Of a stretch of 64,000 bases of DNA, positions 6,499 through 18,100 are shown one piece after another. The notes beneath the pieces were generated by a model, which saw only the letters and a program-made list of their open reading frames with translations, was not told the origin of the DNA and did no database searches. The DNA comes from Streptomyces deccanensis (GTDB lineage: Bacteria; Actinomycetota; Actinomycetes; Streptomycetales; Streptomycetaceae), in contig NZ_CP092431.1 in the NCBI RefSeq assembly GCF_022385335.1, forward strand, positions 7,502,001 to 7,566,000, given 5' to 3'. The first letter of the stretch is position 1. Every line of letters begins with the position of its first letter. The translations under genes were made by a program, and so were the position numbers.

Positions 6499-9189
6499 TC
6501 ACAGGGTCTGGGGGATGTCCTCCGGTCTGAGGGTCATCACGTCCGCCTCCGAGGCCTCCGGCAGTTCGGCGACCCGGTACGCCTGGCGTTCCGTCATGGC
6601 CTGGAAGAGCTGGCGTGCCGTGCGGCCGTTGCCGAAGCCACGGTCGCGGGGCATGGCGTCGAAGCGTGCGGTGAGCTCCGTGACGGCGTCCGGGGTCAGT
6701 TCGTACTGGTGCTGGGCGGCCTGGTGTTCGACGATGCTGACCAGTTCGGCGCCGCTGTAGTCGTCGAAGAGCAGGGTGCGGTTGAAGCGGGAGGCCAGGC
6801 CGGGGTTGGAGCGGACGAAGACCTCCATCTCCTTGAGGTATCCGGCGACGATGACCACCACGTCGTCGCGGTGGTCCTCCATCAGCTTCAGCAGGGTGGC
6901 GATGGCCTCCTGGCCGAAGTCGTTGGTCCCGGCGTACTGGGTGAGGGAGTACGCCTCGTCGATGAACAGCACACCGCCCCGGGCCTGTTGGAAGACCCGG
7001 GTGGTCTTCGGGCCGGTGTGGCCGACGTACTCGCCGACCAGGGCGGAGCGGTCGGCCTCGACCAGATGGCCGCGCTCCAGCAGGCCGACGGCGGCGAGGA
7101 TCCGGCCGTAGAGACGGGCGATGGTGGTCTTGCCGGTGCCCGGGTTGCCGGTGAAGACGAGGTGGCGGCTGAGCGGGGGCGGGGCCAGGCCCATCTCCTC
7201 CCGGCGGCGGACCATCTGCATCAGTTTGACCAGGGACGAGACGTCGTTCTTGACGCGCTCCAGACCCGCGAGACCCTGGAGTTCGGCGAGCAGGTCGTCC
7301 AGGGTGTCCTCGTCGGGTGCCTCGGTCTCCCGCGCGGTGGTCCCGGCGCCCGCCGCCTCCGGCCCCCCGGCCGCCGACAGGGCCTGTTCGGCGCCGGTCG
7401 GCAGGGACGGGTTCTTCACGTCCCGCGAGACGCAGTCGTCGAAGACCGGGCGGGCGCCCTTCTCCAGCGCCACGTCCTCCTCGCTGTCGCGGACCAGACA
7501 GCCGCGCAGCACGGGCGCCCCGCCCGTCGAGACGTGCAGGGCGGGGAAGGCGGCGCCGTCGGTGCCCGCGCCGCTGAAGACGCAGTCCTCGAAGGTGCCG
7601 CGGGCCTTCTCGCCCACGAACAGGCTGTTCTTGCCGGTCCGGGCGACCGTCACGGCCCGGATCCGGGGTTCGGCGCGGGGGCCCACGACGACGCCGGAGC
7701 CTGCCGCGTCCCGGACCGTGCAGCCCTCGACGCTGGGGGCGGCGCGCTCGCCGATCACCAGGCCCGCCGTGCCGGTCCCGCTGATCCGGCAGTCCCGCAG
7801 CACCGGCGTGGTTTCCGTGCCGCAGGAGATCCCGGACCGTTCGGCGCCCACGACATCGCACTCCTCCAGGACCACGGTCCCGGACGACTCGGTGGTGATC
7901 CCGGCCCGGCCGCGCACGACGGACAGCCCGCGCATCCGCGCCTCGGCGGCCCCGTCGATCCGCACCCCGGACAGCCCGCAGTCCGAGATCCGGCCGCCCT
8001 CCACGGTCAGCCCGGCCCGGTCGGTGGCCCGGATGCCGTGTTCGGCGGAGGAGCCGATCCGGCAGGCGGTGAGCGTCACCCGGGAGTCGTCGCAGGCGTG
8101 CACCGCGCTGAACGAGCACGCCGTCAGGTCGCCGGTGTCCACCCGTACCTCGGCGCGGCCGCCCGCCAGCAGCCCGTTCGCCCGGCTGCCCGTCACCGAG
8201 GTGCCCTCGGCCGACAGCCGGGCCGCCCCCCGGGCCACCAGACCCGAGCCGTGCGCCCCGTCCACCTGGCAGTCCACCAGCTCGGCGCGGCCCTCGTCCT
8301 CCACGCTCACCCCGGGCCCCGAACCGTCCCGCAGCCGGCAACCGAGCATCAGCACATCGCCGCCGCCGGAGACGGCGACCCCGTCCCCGCCGGTGCGCAG
8401 CACCTCGCAGCGGACGAGCACCACCCCGCCCTCGGCGGACTCCGCGTTCCCCGAGGGCGATGCGGAGCGCGCCGAACTGCCCAGCACCCGCACCCCCTCG
8501 GCGGCCGTGTCCGTCACACGGCAGTCCCGCGCGGTGACGGAGGCGTCGTCCTCCACCAGCAGCCCGCTGCGCCCGGGGCCGGAGATCCGGCACTCCCGCA
8601 GGGCCGCGCGGGCGCCGCCCCGGACCCGGACACCGGACCCGGTGACCCGCCGTACCGTCAGCTCGTCGGCCTCGGCGGTGGCCCGGGAGCCGACGACGAC
8701 ACCGGTTCCCTCGACGTCCTCGACCACGACCCGGGTCAGCCGCGCCGATCCGGTGGTGTTGAGGTGCACGGCCGCCAGCTCGGCCCCCGCCACACGGCAG
8801 TCCGTCAGGGCGAGCGACGCGTCACCGCCCGCCTCGACGCGGCCGCCGGACACGTCGCAGCCGTCCAGCTCCAGATCCCCGGCGTCCACCAGCACGGCGG
8901 GCAGCCCCGGGTCCTGGCCGACCAAAACGAGGTCCTCTACGTACACGTCCCGCGCGGCCACCTCCAGCACCGGGCGGCCGGGGGAGGCCGCAAGCAGCCG
9001 TACGGCGTGCCGCGCGCCCTCCTCCGGCAGCAGCCGCACCGCACGGTCGATCACCAGGTGTTCGACGTACTCGCCGGGGGCGACATGGATCTCGTCGCCG
9101 TCGCGGGCGGCGCGCAGGGCGGAGGCGATGCTGCGATGGGCGCCGCGTCCCTTGGGGGCGACCCGGTGCACGGTGGCGGTGGGGATCAC
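6499..9189 (-). CDS. Right-handed beta-helix / AAA+ ATPase fusion, EccA (CbxX/CfxQ)-like
   Basis: About 896 residues in two parts. Residues 1-570 are a parallel beta-helix: a pectate-lyase-like opening (HRSIASALRAARDGDEIHVAPGEY) and then some twenty short repeats with recurrent GLxV, VEDxA and CRISG-type turns. Residues about 620-896 form an AAA+ domain close to EccA/CbxX: Walker A GNPGTGKTT near residue 682, Walker B GVLFIDEAYSL, and sensor-like ASRFNRTLLF. EccA ATPases act with T7SS substrates in mycobacteria. The GTG start overlaps the TGA of the giant upstream gene in GTGA, so translation is coupled and the two proteins probably work together. The beta-helix might bind the repetitive giant partner; that is inference. 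An upstream in-frame open stretch was ignored because it lies inside the giant gene. Confidence 0.85.
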   Translation of the reverse strand: MIPTATVHRVAPKGRGAHRSIASALRAARDGDEIHVAPGEYVEHLVIDRAVRLLPEEGARHAVRLLAASPGRPVLEVAARDVYVEDLVLVGQDPGLPAVLVDAGDLELDGCDVSGGRVEAGGDASLALTDCRVAGAELAAVHLNTTGSARLTRVVVEDVEGTGVVVGSRATAEADELTVRRVTGSGVRVRGGARAALRECRISGPGRSGLLVEDDASVTARDCRVTDTAAEGVRVLGSSARSASPSGNAESAEGGVVLVRCEVLRTGGDGVAVSGGGDVLMLGCRLRDGSGPGVSVEDEGRAELVDCQVDGAHGSGLVARGAARLSAEGTSVTGSRANGLLAGGRAEVRVDTGDLTACSFSAVHACDDSRVTLTACRIGSSAEHGIRATDRAGLTVEGGRISDCGLSGVRIDGAAEARMRGLSVVRGRAGITTESSGTVVLEECDVVGAERSGISCGTETTPVLRDCRISGTGTAGLVIGERAAPSVEGCTVRDAAGSGVVVGPRAEPRIRAVTVARTGKNSLFVGEKARGTFEDCVFSGAGTDGAAFPALHVSTGGAPVLRGCLVRDSEEDVALEKGARPVFDDCVSRDVKNPSLPTGAEQALSAAGGPEAAGAGTTARETEAPDEDTLDDLLAELQGLAGLERVKNDVSSLVKLMQMVRRREEMGLAPPPLSRHLVFTGNPGTGKTTIARLYGRILAAVGLLERGHLVEADRSALVGEYVGHTGPKTTRVFQQARGGVLFIDEAYSLTQYAGTNDFGQEAIATLLKLMEDHRDDVVVIVAGYLKEMEVFVRSNPGLASRFNRTLLFDDYSGAELVSIVEHQAAQHQYELTPDAVTELTARFDAMPRDRGFGNGRTARQLFQAMTERQAYRVAELPEASEADVMTLRPEDIPQTL

Positions 9190-12100
9190 AGGAGTTCCGT
9201 TCCGTCGGGCAGGGCGACCGGGTCGATGGTGAGCGGCGGCTGCGGGGGTGTGGGGGGCCGTATCGGCGCGGTGAGGGCGGCCGGGGTGGTTGCCGGGGTC
9301 GTGGTGCTCGCCGGGGGCGGGAAGGCGCGCGAGGGCTGGATGTCGGCGTTCTTGTTGTTGAGCCCGTAGTTGAGGGTGCCCGCGCCCAGTGCCTCGGCGA
9401 TCTGCCAGATCAGCTCGCCGGGGCCGCCGCGGTGGAAGAGCCGGGAGCCCGCCGTGGCGTGCACGCCGTAGCGCAGCAGACCGCTGGTGACCCCCGCGAA
9501 GGCGCTCGCCGCCGCGCCCCACGCGCCCGCTTCGAGCGCGTCGACGCCGGTGCGCTTCTGGCCGTCGACCCCGAACACGGCCGCGTTGACGGTGCTGTTG
9601 ACGAAACCGGTGAGGACGCCGACGCCCAGGTTGTTGAAGAAGTCGTAGGTGCCGGAACGCCAGCGGGTGGGGTTCTCGAACACGGTCCATTCGCCGTCCC
9701 AGTCGTCGTTGGAGGCGAGCGGGTGGCGGTGCCAGTCCTGTCCCTGGTCGAGGTTGGTCAGGCCGTACTTGAGGTAGCCGAGGCGGGTGGTGTCGTAGGC
9801 GACGTTGACGCCGACGCGGATGCCGCCGCCGATCGCGCCGTTGAGCGCCGCCCGCTGCAGGGCCGTGGTCAGGTCGAACTTCTTGTTGTCGAGGTCGGCG
9901 ACGATCGCGGAGACGGCGAAGCTGGTGCCGAACTCGATGAGATAGCCCATGGTGAAGTCGGTGACGGCCTTGCGGATCTGGTGCCGCCACATCGGCATGG
10001 CGGCCGAGGAGCCGTCCTCGACACCGGTCCAGATCTCGTGGAACACATCGCGGAACTCACGGTTGTAGCCGCGCAGTTCGGTGGTGTAGCCGCGGAAGTC
10101 GACCTCGCGCCCGACCAGTCGCCAGCTGCGGTGCCCGTCGAGGCCCACCTCGCCGCCGACCCTGGGGAGGCTGCTGATCTCGGGCAGCTTGGCGATGTCG
10201 AAGTTCGACCAGCGGCCGAACGCGTCGGTGGCCCAGACCCGTCCGGTGATGGTGCGCTGGGCCACCAGCCGGCCGTCCTGGTACTCGCGCCACTGGTTCC
10301 ACAGCGGCTCCGACTCCCGGAAGCGGCCCTCGACCCCCTCCACCGGATCCCGGCGGCGGAGCGCCTTGCCCATGTCGAACTCCTGCCAGACCTCCCGGTT
10401 CACGGTGGCCGACACATCCGGCTCGAAGTGCCGCGCGGAGCGCGCGAGGAGGTCGGACAGGGAGATCCGGCCGGACTGCACGGGCGGCGGGGCGGCCCGC
10501 TCGTTCACCGTGTACGCGTACTCGCGGACCCGGCCGCCGTCCCGGAACCGTACGGCGTCGGTGCCGATGTGGTCGGTCCAGCGGCCCTTGGCGAGGTCCT
10601 GGTAGGTGCGGATGCCCTGGGACTCGACCGTCCCGTCCGCGTTGATCTTCCGCCAGGACCAGGTGCCGCCGGGCTCGCGGGTGGCGTCCACCCAGACGGA
10701 GCCGTTGTCGGTGGCGTTGCGCTCGCGGATCGCGTCGCCGCGACGGCCGTCGGGCAGCCGCTCGAAATCGATGAACGAGTCGTCCCAGGTGCTGGTGTGC
10801 ACCAGGGAGCCGCGGTTCTGGATACGGACGCCCTCCGTGACCTGTCCGTCAGGGCCGGTGGCCGTCCAGGTCCAGTGGTCCTTGCGGGGGTCGCCGTGCG
10901 CCTCGACGTACAGCTCGCCCCAGTGGTCCCGCCGGCCGGTGATCTGCAGCTGGGTGTTCTTGTCGACCCACACTCCGGTCACGTCGTCGGCGCCGATGCC
11001 GCGCGCCGGGTTCTCGGCGAGGTACTCGCGCACCCCGGTGCCCTGGGAACGCAGGGACAGCAGCTCGTCGCCCGCCGCGTTCTTGAAGACGTCCACGAAG
11101 CCGCCGTCGGCGGAGACGTACCGGGTGCCGGTCCTGCCGCTCTTCGTGTCCAGCCAGGGCAGCTCGTACGCGTCCGCCGAGCCGCTCCACTTCGGGGCCG
11201 GGGCCCACTGCTTGGGGTCGGCGGCGCTGCGGCCCACCTCGACGACGTTGCCGTTCTCCAGGGTGCGGGTCTCACGGACGACCCGGCCGAACTGGTCGAC
11301 GTCCTGCCAGCCGCGGCCGGCGTGCGCGACCAGCCGGACCCCCCGCAGCTTGGCGCCGTCGGCGGCGGTCTCCGTCCACGTGGACACCTGGAACATGGAG
11401 TCGCCGGTGACGAAGTTGCGGAAGAACCCGTCGAACCGGCCGTGCCCCGCGCGCGGGTACCAGACGGCCGCCGGGAGGCGCTGGTCCGAGATCCGGGCGA
11501 CGTGCAGGGTGCCGCCGTCCGCCAACTGCGCCATTTCCTCGGTCAGTTCGTCGATGAAGTCGATCGGCTTGTTGTTGGGGCCGACGGCGGTGTGCAGCAC
11601 CGGGTTGGTCCGCATCCCGCCGGGCGCGGGGCCGGACAGCAGCGGGTGCTCCAGGTACTGGCGGGAGCCGTGGTAGCCGTCCAACGGCCAGACGTCGCCC
11701 CGCCGCTGGGCCACGGCCCGCTCCCCGGTGGCCGGGTCGAGGTAGGTGTCCTTGTAGCCGATCCGGGTCCAGGACCAGTCGCGGGTGCCGTGCAGCACCT
11801 CGGTGCCGTCCTTGTCGAACCGTGTCCAGGCCCAGCTGCCCTCGGCGTTCTTCTCCGCCCGGATCAGACCGCCGTCGAGGGCCTTGGTGTAGGTGCGCAC
11901 GTCGAGGATGTCCACCGGGGCCCAGCGGTAGGGGAGCGTGTCGTGGTACGTGCGGCGGTCGCCGTCGAAGATCCGCTCCCCGGCCCGCAGCCGGTTGCCG
12001 GCCTCGTCGAACTCCGTCCAGCGGGCCCGCCCGAACCGGTCCAGGTCGAGGTGGAGGACATGTCCGTTGCCGAGCACCTCGCGCTCGAACAGCGTCACCT

Positions 12101-15100
12101 TGCCCTCGCCGATCAGCTTGTACTGGCCGGTGGCGGACCTCTCCACCTTCGCGGTGTCGAAGCGGCCGGTGAGGGGGGTCCCGGAGTCGTCGAGCCGTAC
12201 GGCCGTGCCGCCCGTGTGGTCGATCTTCCAGAGCCGGCCGTCGGTCTTGCCGCTCTTGACCCGCACGGCGACGGTCTCCTCCACCAACTTGCCCGCCGGG
12301 TCGAACACCGCCCGCTCCAGCGGCAGGGAGCCCTTCGCGGTGGGGACGAGGGCGACCCTGCCGTTGTCGAGCGCCTCCGCTCGGAAGCCGGGCCGGGCGT
12401 GGCCCGTCGCGTCCAGGACCTGGGGTGCGCCGCCGGCCTCGAAGCGCAGGACACCCCGGTCGCCGGGCAGGTCGACGTCGCGGAAGGCGTGCACGCCCTC
12501 GGGGCCGTAGTGCCATCGCGTGGTGCCGGTCGCGTCGGTGAGGACGACACCGCCGCGCAGTTCGGTGCTCGGGGAGACGGTGAAGAGGTCGTCGGCGGGG
12601 CGGGCGCCGACGAAGTCGGCCGCCGTCGGCGTCCAGGGCCCGCCGTCCACCGAGCGGCCGGTGATCCCCAGCTTCAGCCCGTCGAGATAGGTCGGGCCGC
12701 CGCGCAGGAAGACCTCCTGGTGGACCAGCGAGCGGTTCGCGTCGAAGCCCAGGGTCACGTCGGACGGGTGGTGGTGCACGGTGTAGCGGCTGCCGCCGGG
12801 GCCGCCGTGCGGGGTCGGCGTGACCGTGAAGTCGCCGAGGACGCGGCCCGTCGGGGTCGTGGCCCGCAGGTCTTCGAGGCGGGTCGCGAGCGGCAGGTCC
12901 AGATACTCGTCGAGGGCGCCGAGGGCCCCTCGCCGCAGACCCAGCCGGGCCTGTTCGGTCATCTGGCGCAGCTGGTCGGTCAGCAGGTCCGGGCGCAGCC
13001 CGAGCCGGTCGAGCGAGGCCGCCGCGTCGTCCGCCAGCCGCTGTACGCCGGGCAGGTCCAGCCCCTGGAACGCGTGCCCGTCGGGGGCGGTGTGCAGGAA
13101 GTCCATGGCGCCGGCGATGCCGGACAGATCGACCGGGTCGCCCTCCGGGACCGTACGCAGGCCGGAGGCCTCGTCGAGCGTGCGCTCGAAGACGCGGGCG
13201 AGTTCGGCGTTGCCCAGGGCGTCGTCCAGGGTCTCGTGCTCCGGGAGCGAGCCGAGCGGGAAGCGTTCGCCCAGGGTGTCGCCGAGGGCACCGAGGTCGC
13301 CGACGTCACCGAGTTCGTCCAGCCGTACGGGCGGGGTGTCCGGCCCGGCCCCCTCGGTGAAGCGGAGGAAGCCGGAGCCCTCCGGGTCGGGCAGGTCCCG
13401 GAAGGCGAGCCCGCCGGTGTTGTCGAAGTGGAAGCGTGAGCCGGTGACGGTGTCGGTGAGGGTGAAGCCGCCGGGCAGCCGTGCGGACAGCGTGGCGTCC
13501 AGTTCGGTGAACCGGATCGAGCCGGTGGCGCCGGTCACATCGACCCAGACCCGCTCGGTGCCGTCGCCCAAGGGGGTGTGCGTCACCTGGAGTCGCAGGC
13601 CCTGCGGCAACCCGTCGTGGGGGAGCGTGGTCTGCCTCCCGAGGAAGGCGCCGTCCGGCGCGAACTCGAAGCGGGTGCCGCCGGTCGGATCGACCACCGC
13701 GAACCGGCCGCTGTCGTCCAGCAGTTCGACCGTGAAGTCCGACGCGCGCACCGGTCCGGTCCCGCCGGGGGTGCGGTCGGTGAGTTCGAGCCGGTACGTG
13801 CCCTGGGGCGCCTCGTCGGTCGCCGGGAGGCGCGACACCCGTAGGTCGAAGTCCGCCAGGTCGTCCACGCCGGACAGCGGGACGAGGAACGGCTCGTCGG
13901 TGCCGGACGGGCCGTCGTCCATCCGCCGGACGCCGTCCAGGCGTGCCTGGAGGTTCGCCCACTCGGTGTCCGACAGGTCGCTGACGTCGGACAACGCGTC
14001 GACGCGCGGTGAGTCGGGGCCCAGGACGCGGTTGAGTTCGTCGAGGGAGAGGGGCCGTACGTCCTGGGTCAGGTCGTTCCAGAGGTCGTGGGCGTCTCCG
14101 AGTTCGTCGAGGCGTACGGGCGGGGTGTCCGGCCCGGCCCCCTCCGTGATGCGGAGGAAGCCGGAGCTGTCGTGGGCGGGCAGGTCGCGCAGCGCGAGAT
14201 GGCCGTCGGCGTCGAAGTGGAAGCGGGCACCCGTGCTCGTGTCGGTGACCGTGAAGCCTTGTGGCAGTCGTCCGGAGAGCGTTCCGCCCACGGGGTCGAG
14301 CCGGAAGGAAGCGGTGAGGTCCGGTGGACCGGTCAGCTCCAGCACCCTGGTCGTGGTGCCGCCCGCGCCGGTGGAGGTCGTCGTCCTGATCCCCAGACCG
14401 GACGGACCGTCCAGGCCCGGCAGCGTGAGCGGCAGCTCCCGCGACTGTGTCAGGCCACCCGGTTCGAAGCGCCACACGGCGGTGGGGCCGTCGGGGCCCG
14501 GCATGGGCACGCGCACGACCAGCTCGCTCGCCGTGCCGGAGGCGTCCCGTACCGGCCTGACCGTGGCGCCGGGGACGGGGACTCCGTCCGGGCCGGTCAC
14601 CTGGATCGGGCGGAGCGCGTCATCGGTGAAGCGCAGCGAGAAGTCGGTGCCGGTCAGCGGCAGTTCCCTGTGCTCCAGGCGCCCCGCGGCGTCGAACTGC
14701 CAGCGCACGCCGCCCTGCGGGCCGGTGGCGGTGAAGCCACCGCCCTCCCGCAGGGTGACCGAGGCGCCCGGCAGCCGCGCCGGCCCGCCGTGGGTGGTGG
14801 AGTCCAGCACCTCGACGCGTACGGACGCCGGGGCGGCGTCGGTCGCCGGGACCTCCGTGACGCGCAGCCGCAGCCCGGCCACGTCGTCCAGGCCGGACAG
14901 GGGAACCTCGCGCACCGAGTGCACGAGTGGGGGAGGGGAGTCGAGCGACTGCCCTCGCAGGGGGGAGGCGCTCAGCTCGGGGGCGGGGGTGGGGCCGACG
15001 TCCGGTGTCCCCGTGATCCGGGGCAGGTCGACCCCCGGCAGCTGAGCGGGCCGCGTCACGTCGGTCGCCGGGATGTGCGGCTCGTCGAGGTTGCTCAGCG

Positions 15101-18100
15101 GCCGGTTCAACTCGCCCGGCAGCGGTCCCCCGCCGGGACGCGGGGGCGCCGGCGGGGCGGACGGGACGGCGGTGGCTGGCGGCCTGACGGGTGCCACGGG
15201 CCTCGTGGTGATGTCCTGCCAGGCCTGCGGGTGCCGCAGGCTGATCCACTCGGCCTTGTGACTGGCCGCCGCCATCTTCAGGACGGCATCGGTGCTCTTG
15301 TTCTGATGGATGCGCCCGGCGTCCGGATCCCTGGGGAACTCCGCGCGGTACCAGTCCGCGAAGGCGTCCCGGTTCTCCGGCCCGGAGACGAAGTCGTTGA
15401 TCCTCCGCACGCCGGCCGCCCGGTTCGCGCCCAGCTCCGCCAACGGGTCGGTCACCACGGCGACAGGCGCCTTCTCGTGGGGTACGGCGCCCTTCAGCTC
15501 GTCCGGGAGAGAGCGGAACTCGAACAGCAGGGCTCGTTCGCCCCCGACCGTGGCGTTGTTGATGCCGCGTCCGGCCACCTCGTTGCCGTTCAGGATGTAC
15601 TGCCGCGCGGCGTTCCACACGGGCTCGTCACCGAGGGCCGGGGCCTCGCGCAGGAGTCTCAGCGTCACGGCGCGGTCGCCGGGCGACAGGGAGTCGAGGA
15701 CGAGGCTCGGCCTGGTCCTGGGCAGTACGGACCACTCGTTCTTCACCGCCGGGTGGGTCAGACCGAGGTAGGGCGGAGCGCCGGCCCAGTCCTCCATGGG
15801 GGTGCCGTGCCTGCGGACCAGGTCGGAGGTGAAGTCGATGACGGACTTCAGATAGGTGTACGCGTTCTCGACCTGTTCGGGCGCGTCGAGCGTCTCCCGG
15901 GTCAGCGCCGTCCGCAGGGCGTCGTCGTCGCGGAAGGCGGGCTTGTACCAGTGGGCGTGGTCGGCCAGCAGTCTCAGCTCGGGTGTGGCACGGGAGCCGA
16001 AGTCCCCGGCTCTGATGCCGATCGTGGCCTGCTGCTGGGTGGTCGGCATGGAGACGGAGGGAATGCCTTCGAGTTCCAGGCCCGACCCCGCCGCGATGAC
16101 GTGGCGGTCGCTCGTCACCTGCAGCCGGTAGAGCCCGTCGGGGCTGACCATCGACTCCAGCGGCCGGTGGTTGTGGATGCCGAGCCGCTCCTTGAAGACG
16201 TCGAGCAGCCACTGGGTCGCGCCGTTGCGGGCGCCGATCGCCCCCTGGTCGCCCAGGCGGGAGGGGTAGGTGATCAGCTCCACGGTGTGCGTCTGCCAGT
16301 TGCCCTGCCGGGCCATCGTGAGGTCCGCGGGGTTGGCGTACGCGCCCTTGCTCATGTCCTTGGTGACCATGAGCAGGGGTTCGTCGGTGTCGACCTTCGA
16401 CACGAAGGCGAAGGTCCGGTCCGCGCTCCCCGGGAGGGCGACGACGAACCCGCCGAGCTCGCTCTCGGTGCCGATGGAGGGGGCGGGGAAGGACGTGTCG
16501 AAGCCCGGTGCGACGGCTCGCGGGCCCCGGGCGGACACCGGCGCCCCGGGCAGGTGCGCCGGGGGAGCGGCGGCGGGAACCGGTGGCGGAGCGACGTGGG
16601 GTGGGGCGGGCGGCGGCGGGGCGACGCGGGGCGGGGTCGGAACAGCCAGGTCCTCCAAGGACACGCGTTCGCCGACCGGGGGCGGTCCCGCGACCTCGCT
16701 CGCCGCGTCGTCCAGGACTCCGGCCCCGGGGAGGGACGCCGGAAGCAGCCGCTCGGGCGGAGTGCCGCCGAGCCCGCCCAGCCCGTCGAGCCCGCCCAGC
16801 TCGTCGAGCCGGTGAAGCCCATCGAGCCCGTTGGGATCGTCGAGCCGGGGGACCACGTCGAGCCCGTCGAGGGCCGTCACCGGGCGCCCCGCCGTGTCCG
16901 TCACCGGCCGCGCCGCCGTCTCCGGCACCGTCGCCCCGAACGTGTCCAGCCCGGTCGTCGGCGCCCCGTCCGCGGGAAGGTCCACGAACCGGCCGCCCCG
17001 GTCGAACACGAACCGCGTCCCGGTCGCCGTGTCGGTCACCGAGAAGCCGCCCGGCAGCCGCCCCGCCAGAGCCCCGTCGAGCCGTACGACGTCGAAGGCA
17101 CCGTTGCCCAGCCCCGGCGCCGGCCCCGACACCGTCAGCCGGTACGTCGCCGGCTGGGTGCCGCCCGGCAGCTGGGTGAACGTCGTGGTCAGCCGGGATC
17201 CGGTCAGCGGGCCACCGACCGGGCCGGACAGGGTCAGCTGTTCCGACAGCCGCGTACCGTCGAGGTCGAAGCGGCCGATCCAGGCGCCGTCGAGCGATTG
17301 CACCCGCACCCCGGTGACCACGCCCAGCGCGCCCCTGACGGGTTCGATGGTCCCGCCGCCGGGCAGCGGCACCCCGTCCTCGCCGACGATCCGGGGCAGC
17401 GATCCCGGCCCGGCGTCGGCGTCGAAGCGTACGAAGCCGTCGCCGCCCGGGAGCCGGATGTCGGTGAACTGCCGGACCTCGTTCGCGTCGAACACCAGTC
17501 GGAGGTCACCGGTCCGGTCGGTGAGCCTGAACCCGCCGTCCTCCAGCGGGGTCCGCTGCCACTCCGTCCGGAAGCCGGTCACGCCCGTGAGGTCGGCCGG
17601 GTCCACCACCACGGTGTCCGCCCGGGGCGCGGGCGCGTCGAAGCGGTCGAACCGGAAGTCGTCGGAGAGATGGCCGAGGTCGTCGAGCCGGCTGCCCAGG
17701 TCGTTCAGCGAGTCGCCCCTGCTCAGCGAGTCGAGCCCGATCGGGGAGTCGAGCCCGATAGGGGAATCCAGGCCGTTCACCGAGCCGAGGTCGTCGAGCG
17801 TGCCGGTCCCGCCCAGGTCGAGCTGGTCCAGCAGCCGCAGCTGGTCGTCGAGGGACAGCCCCTGGAAGTCGAGCGCGCTGAGGCCCGACGTGGCTCCGCC
17901 GGTGAGACCCGAGGTGCCCTCGCCGGGCACCCGCAGATCCGCCGCCAGCGCCGGCAGGGGGTCGCTGCCCCGGAAGTTGGGGTTGGGGATCCACTCCAGC
18001 AGGTTCTGCTGGGCGTCCATCCGGTACGCGCCCCGGATGAAGTCGGAGGCGATACCGCCGGGGAAGGCGATCTCGTTCTCCGACGCCCAACCCGAGGCCC

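Noticed and set aside
9432..13439. A 1335-codon plus-strand frame opposite the C-terminal part of the giant gene
   Set aside because: Antisense shadow with Val/Gly/Ala/Arg-rich composition and no motifs.
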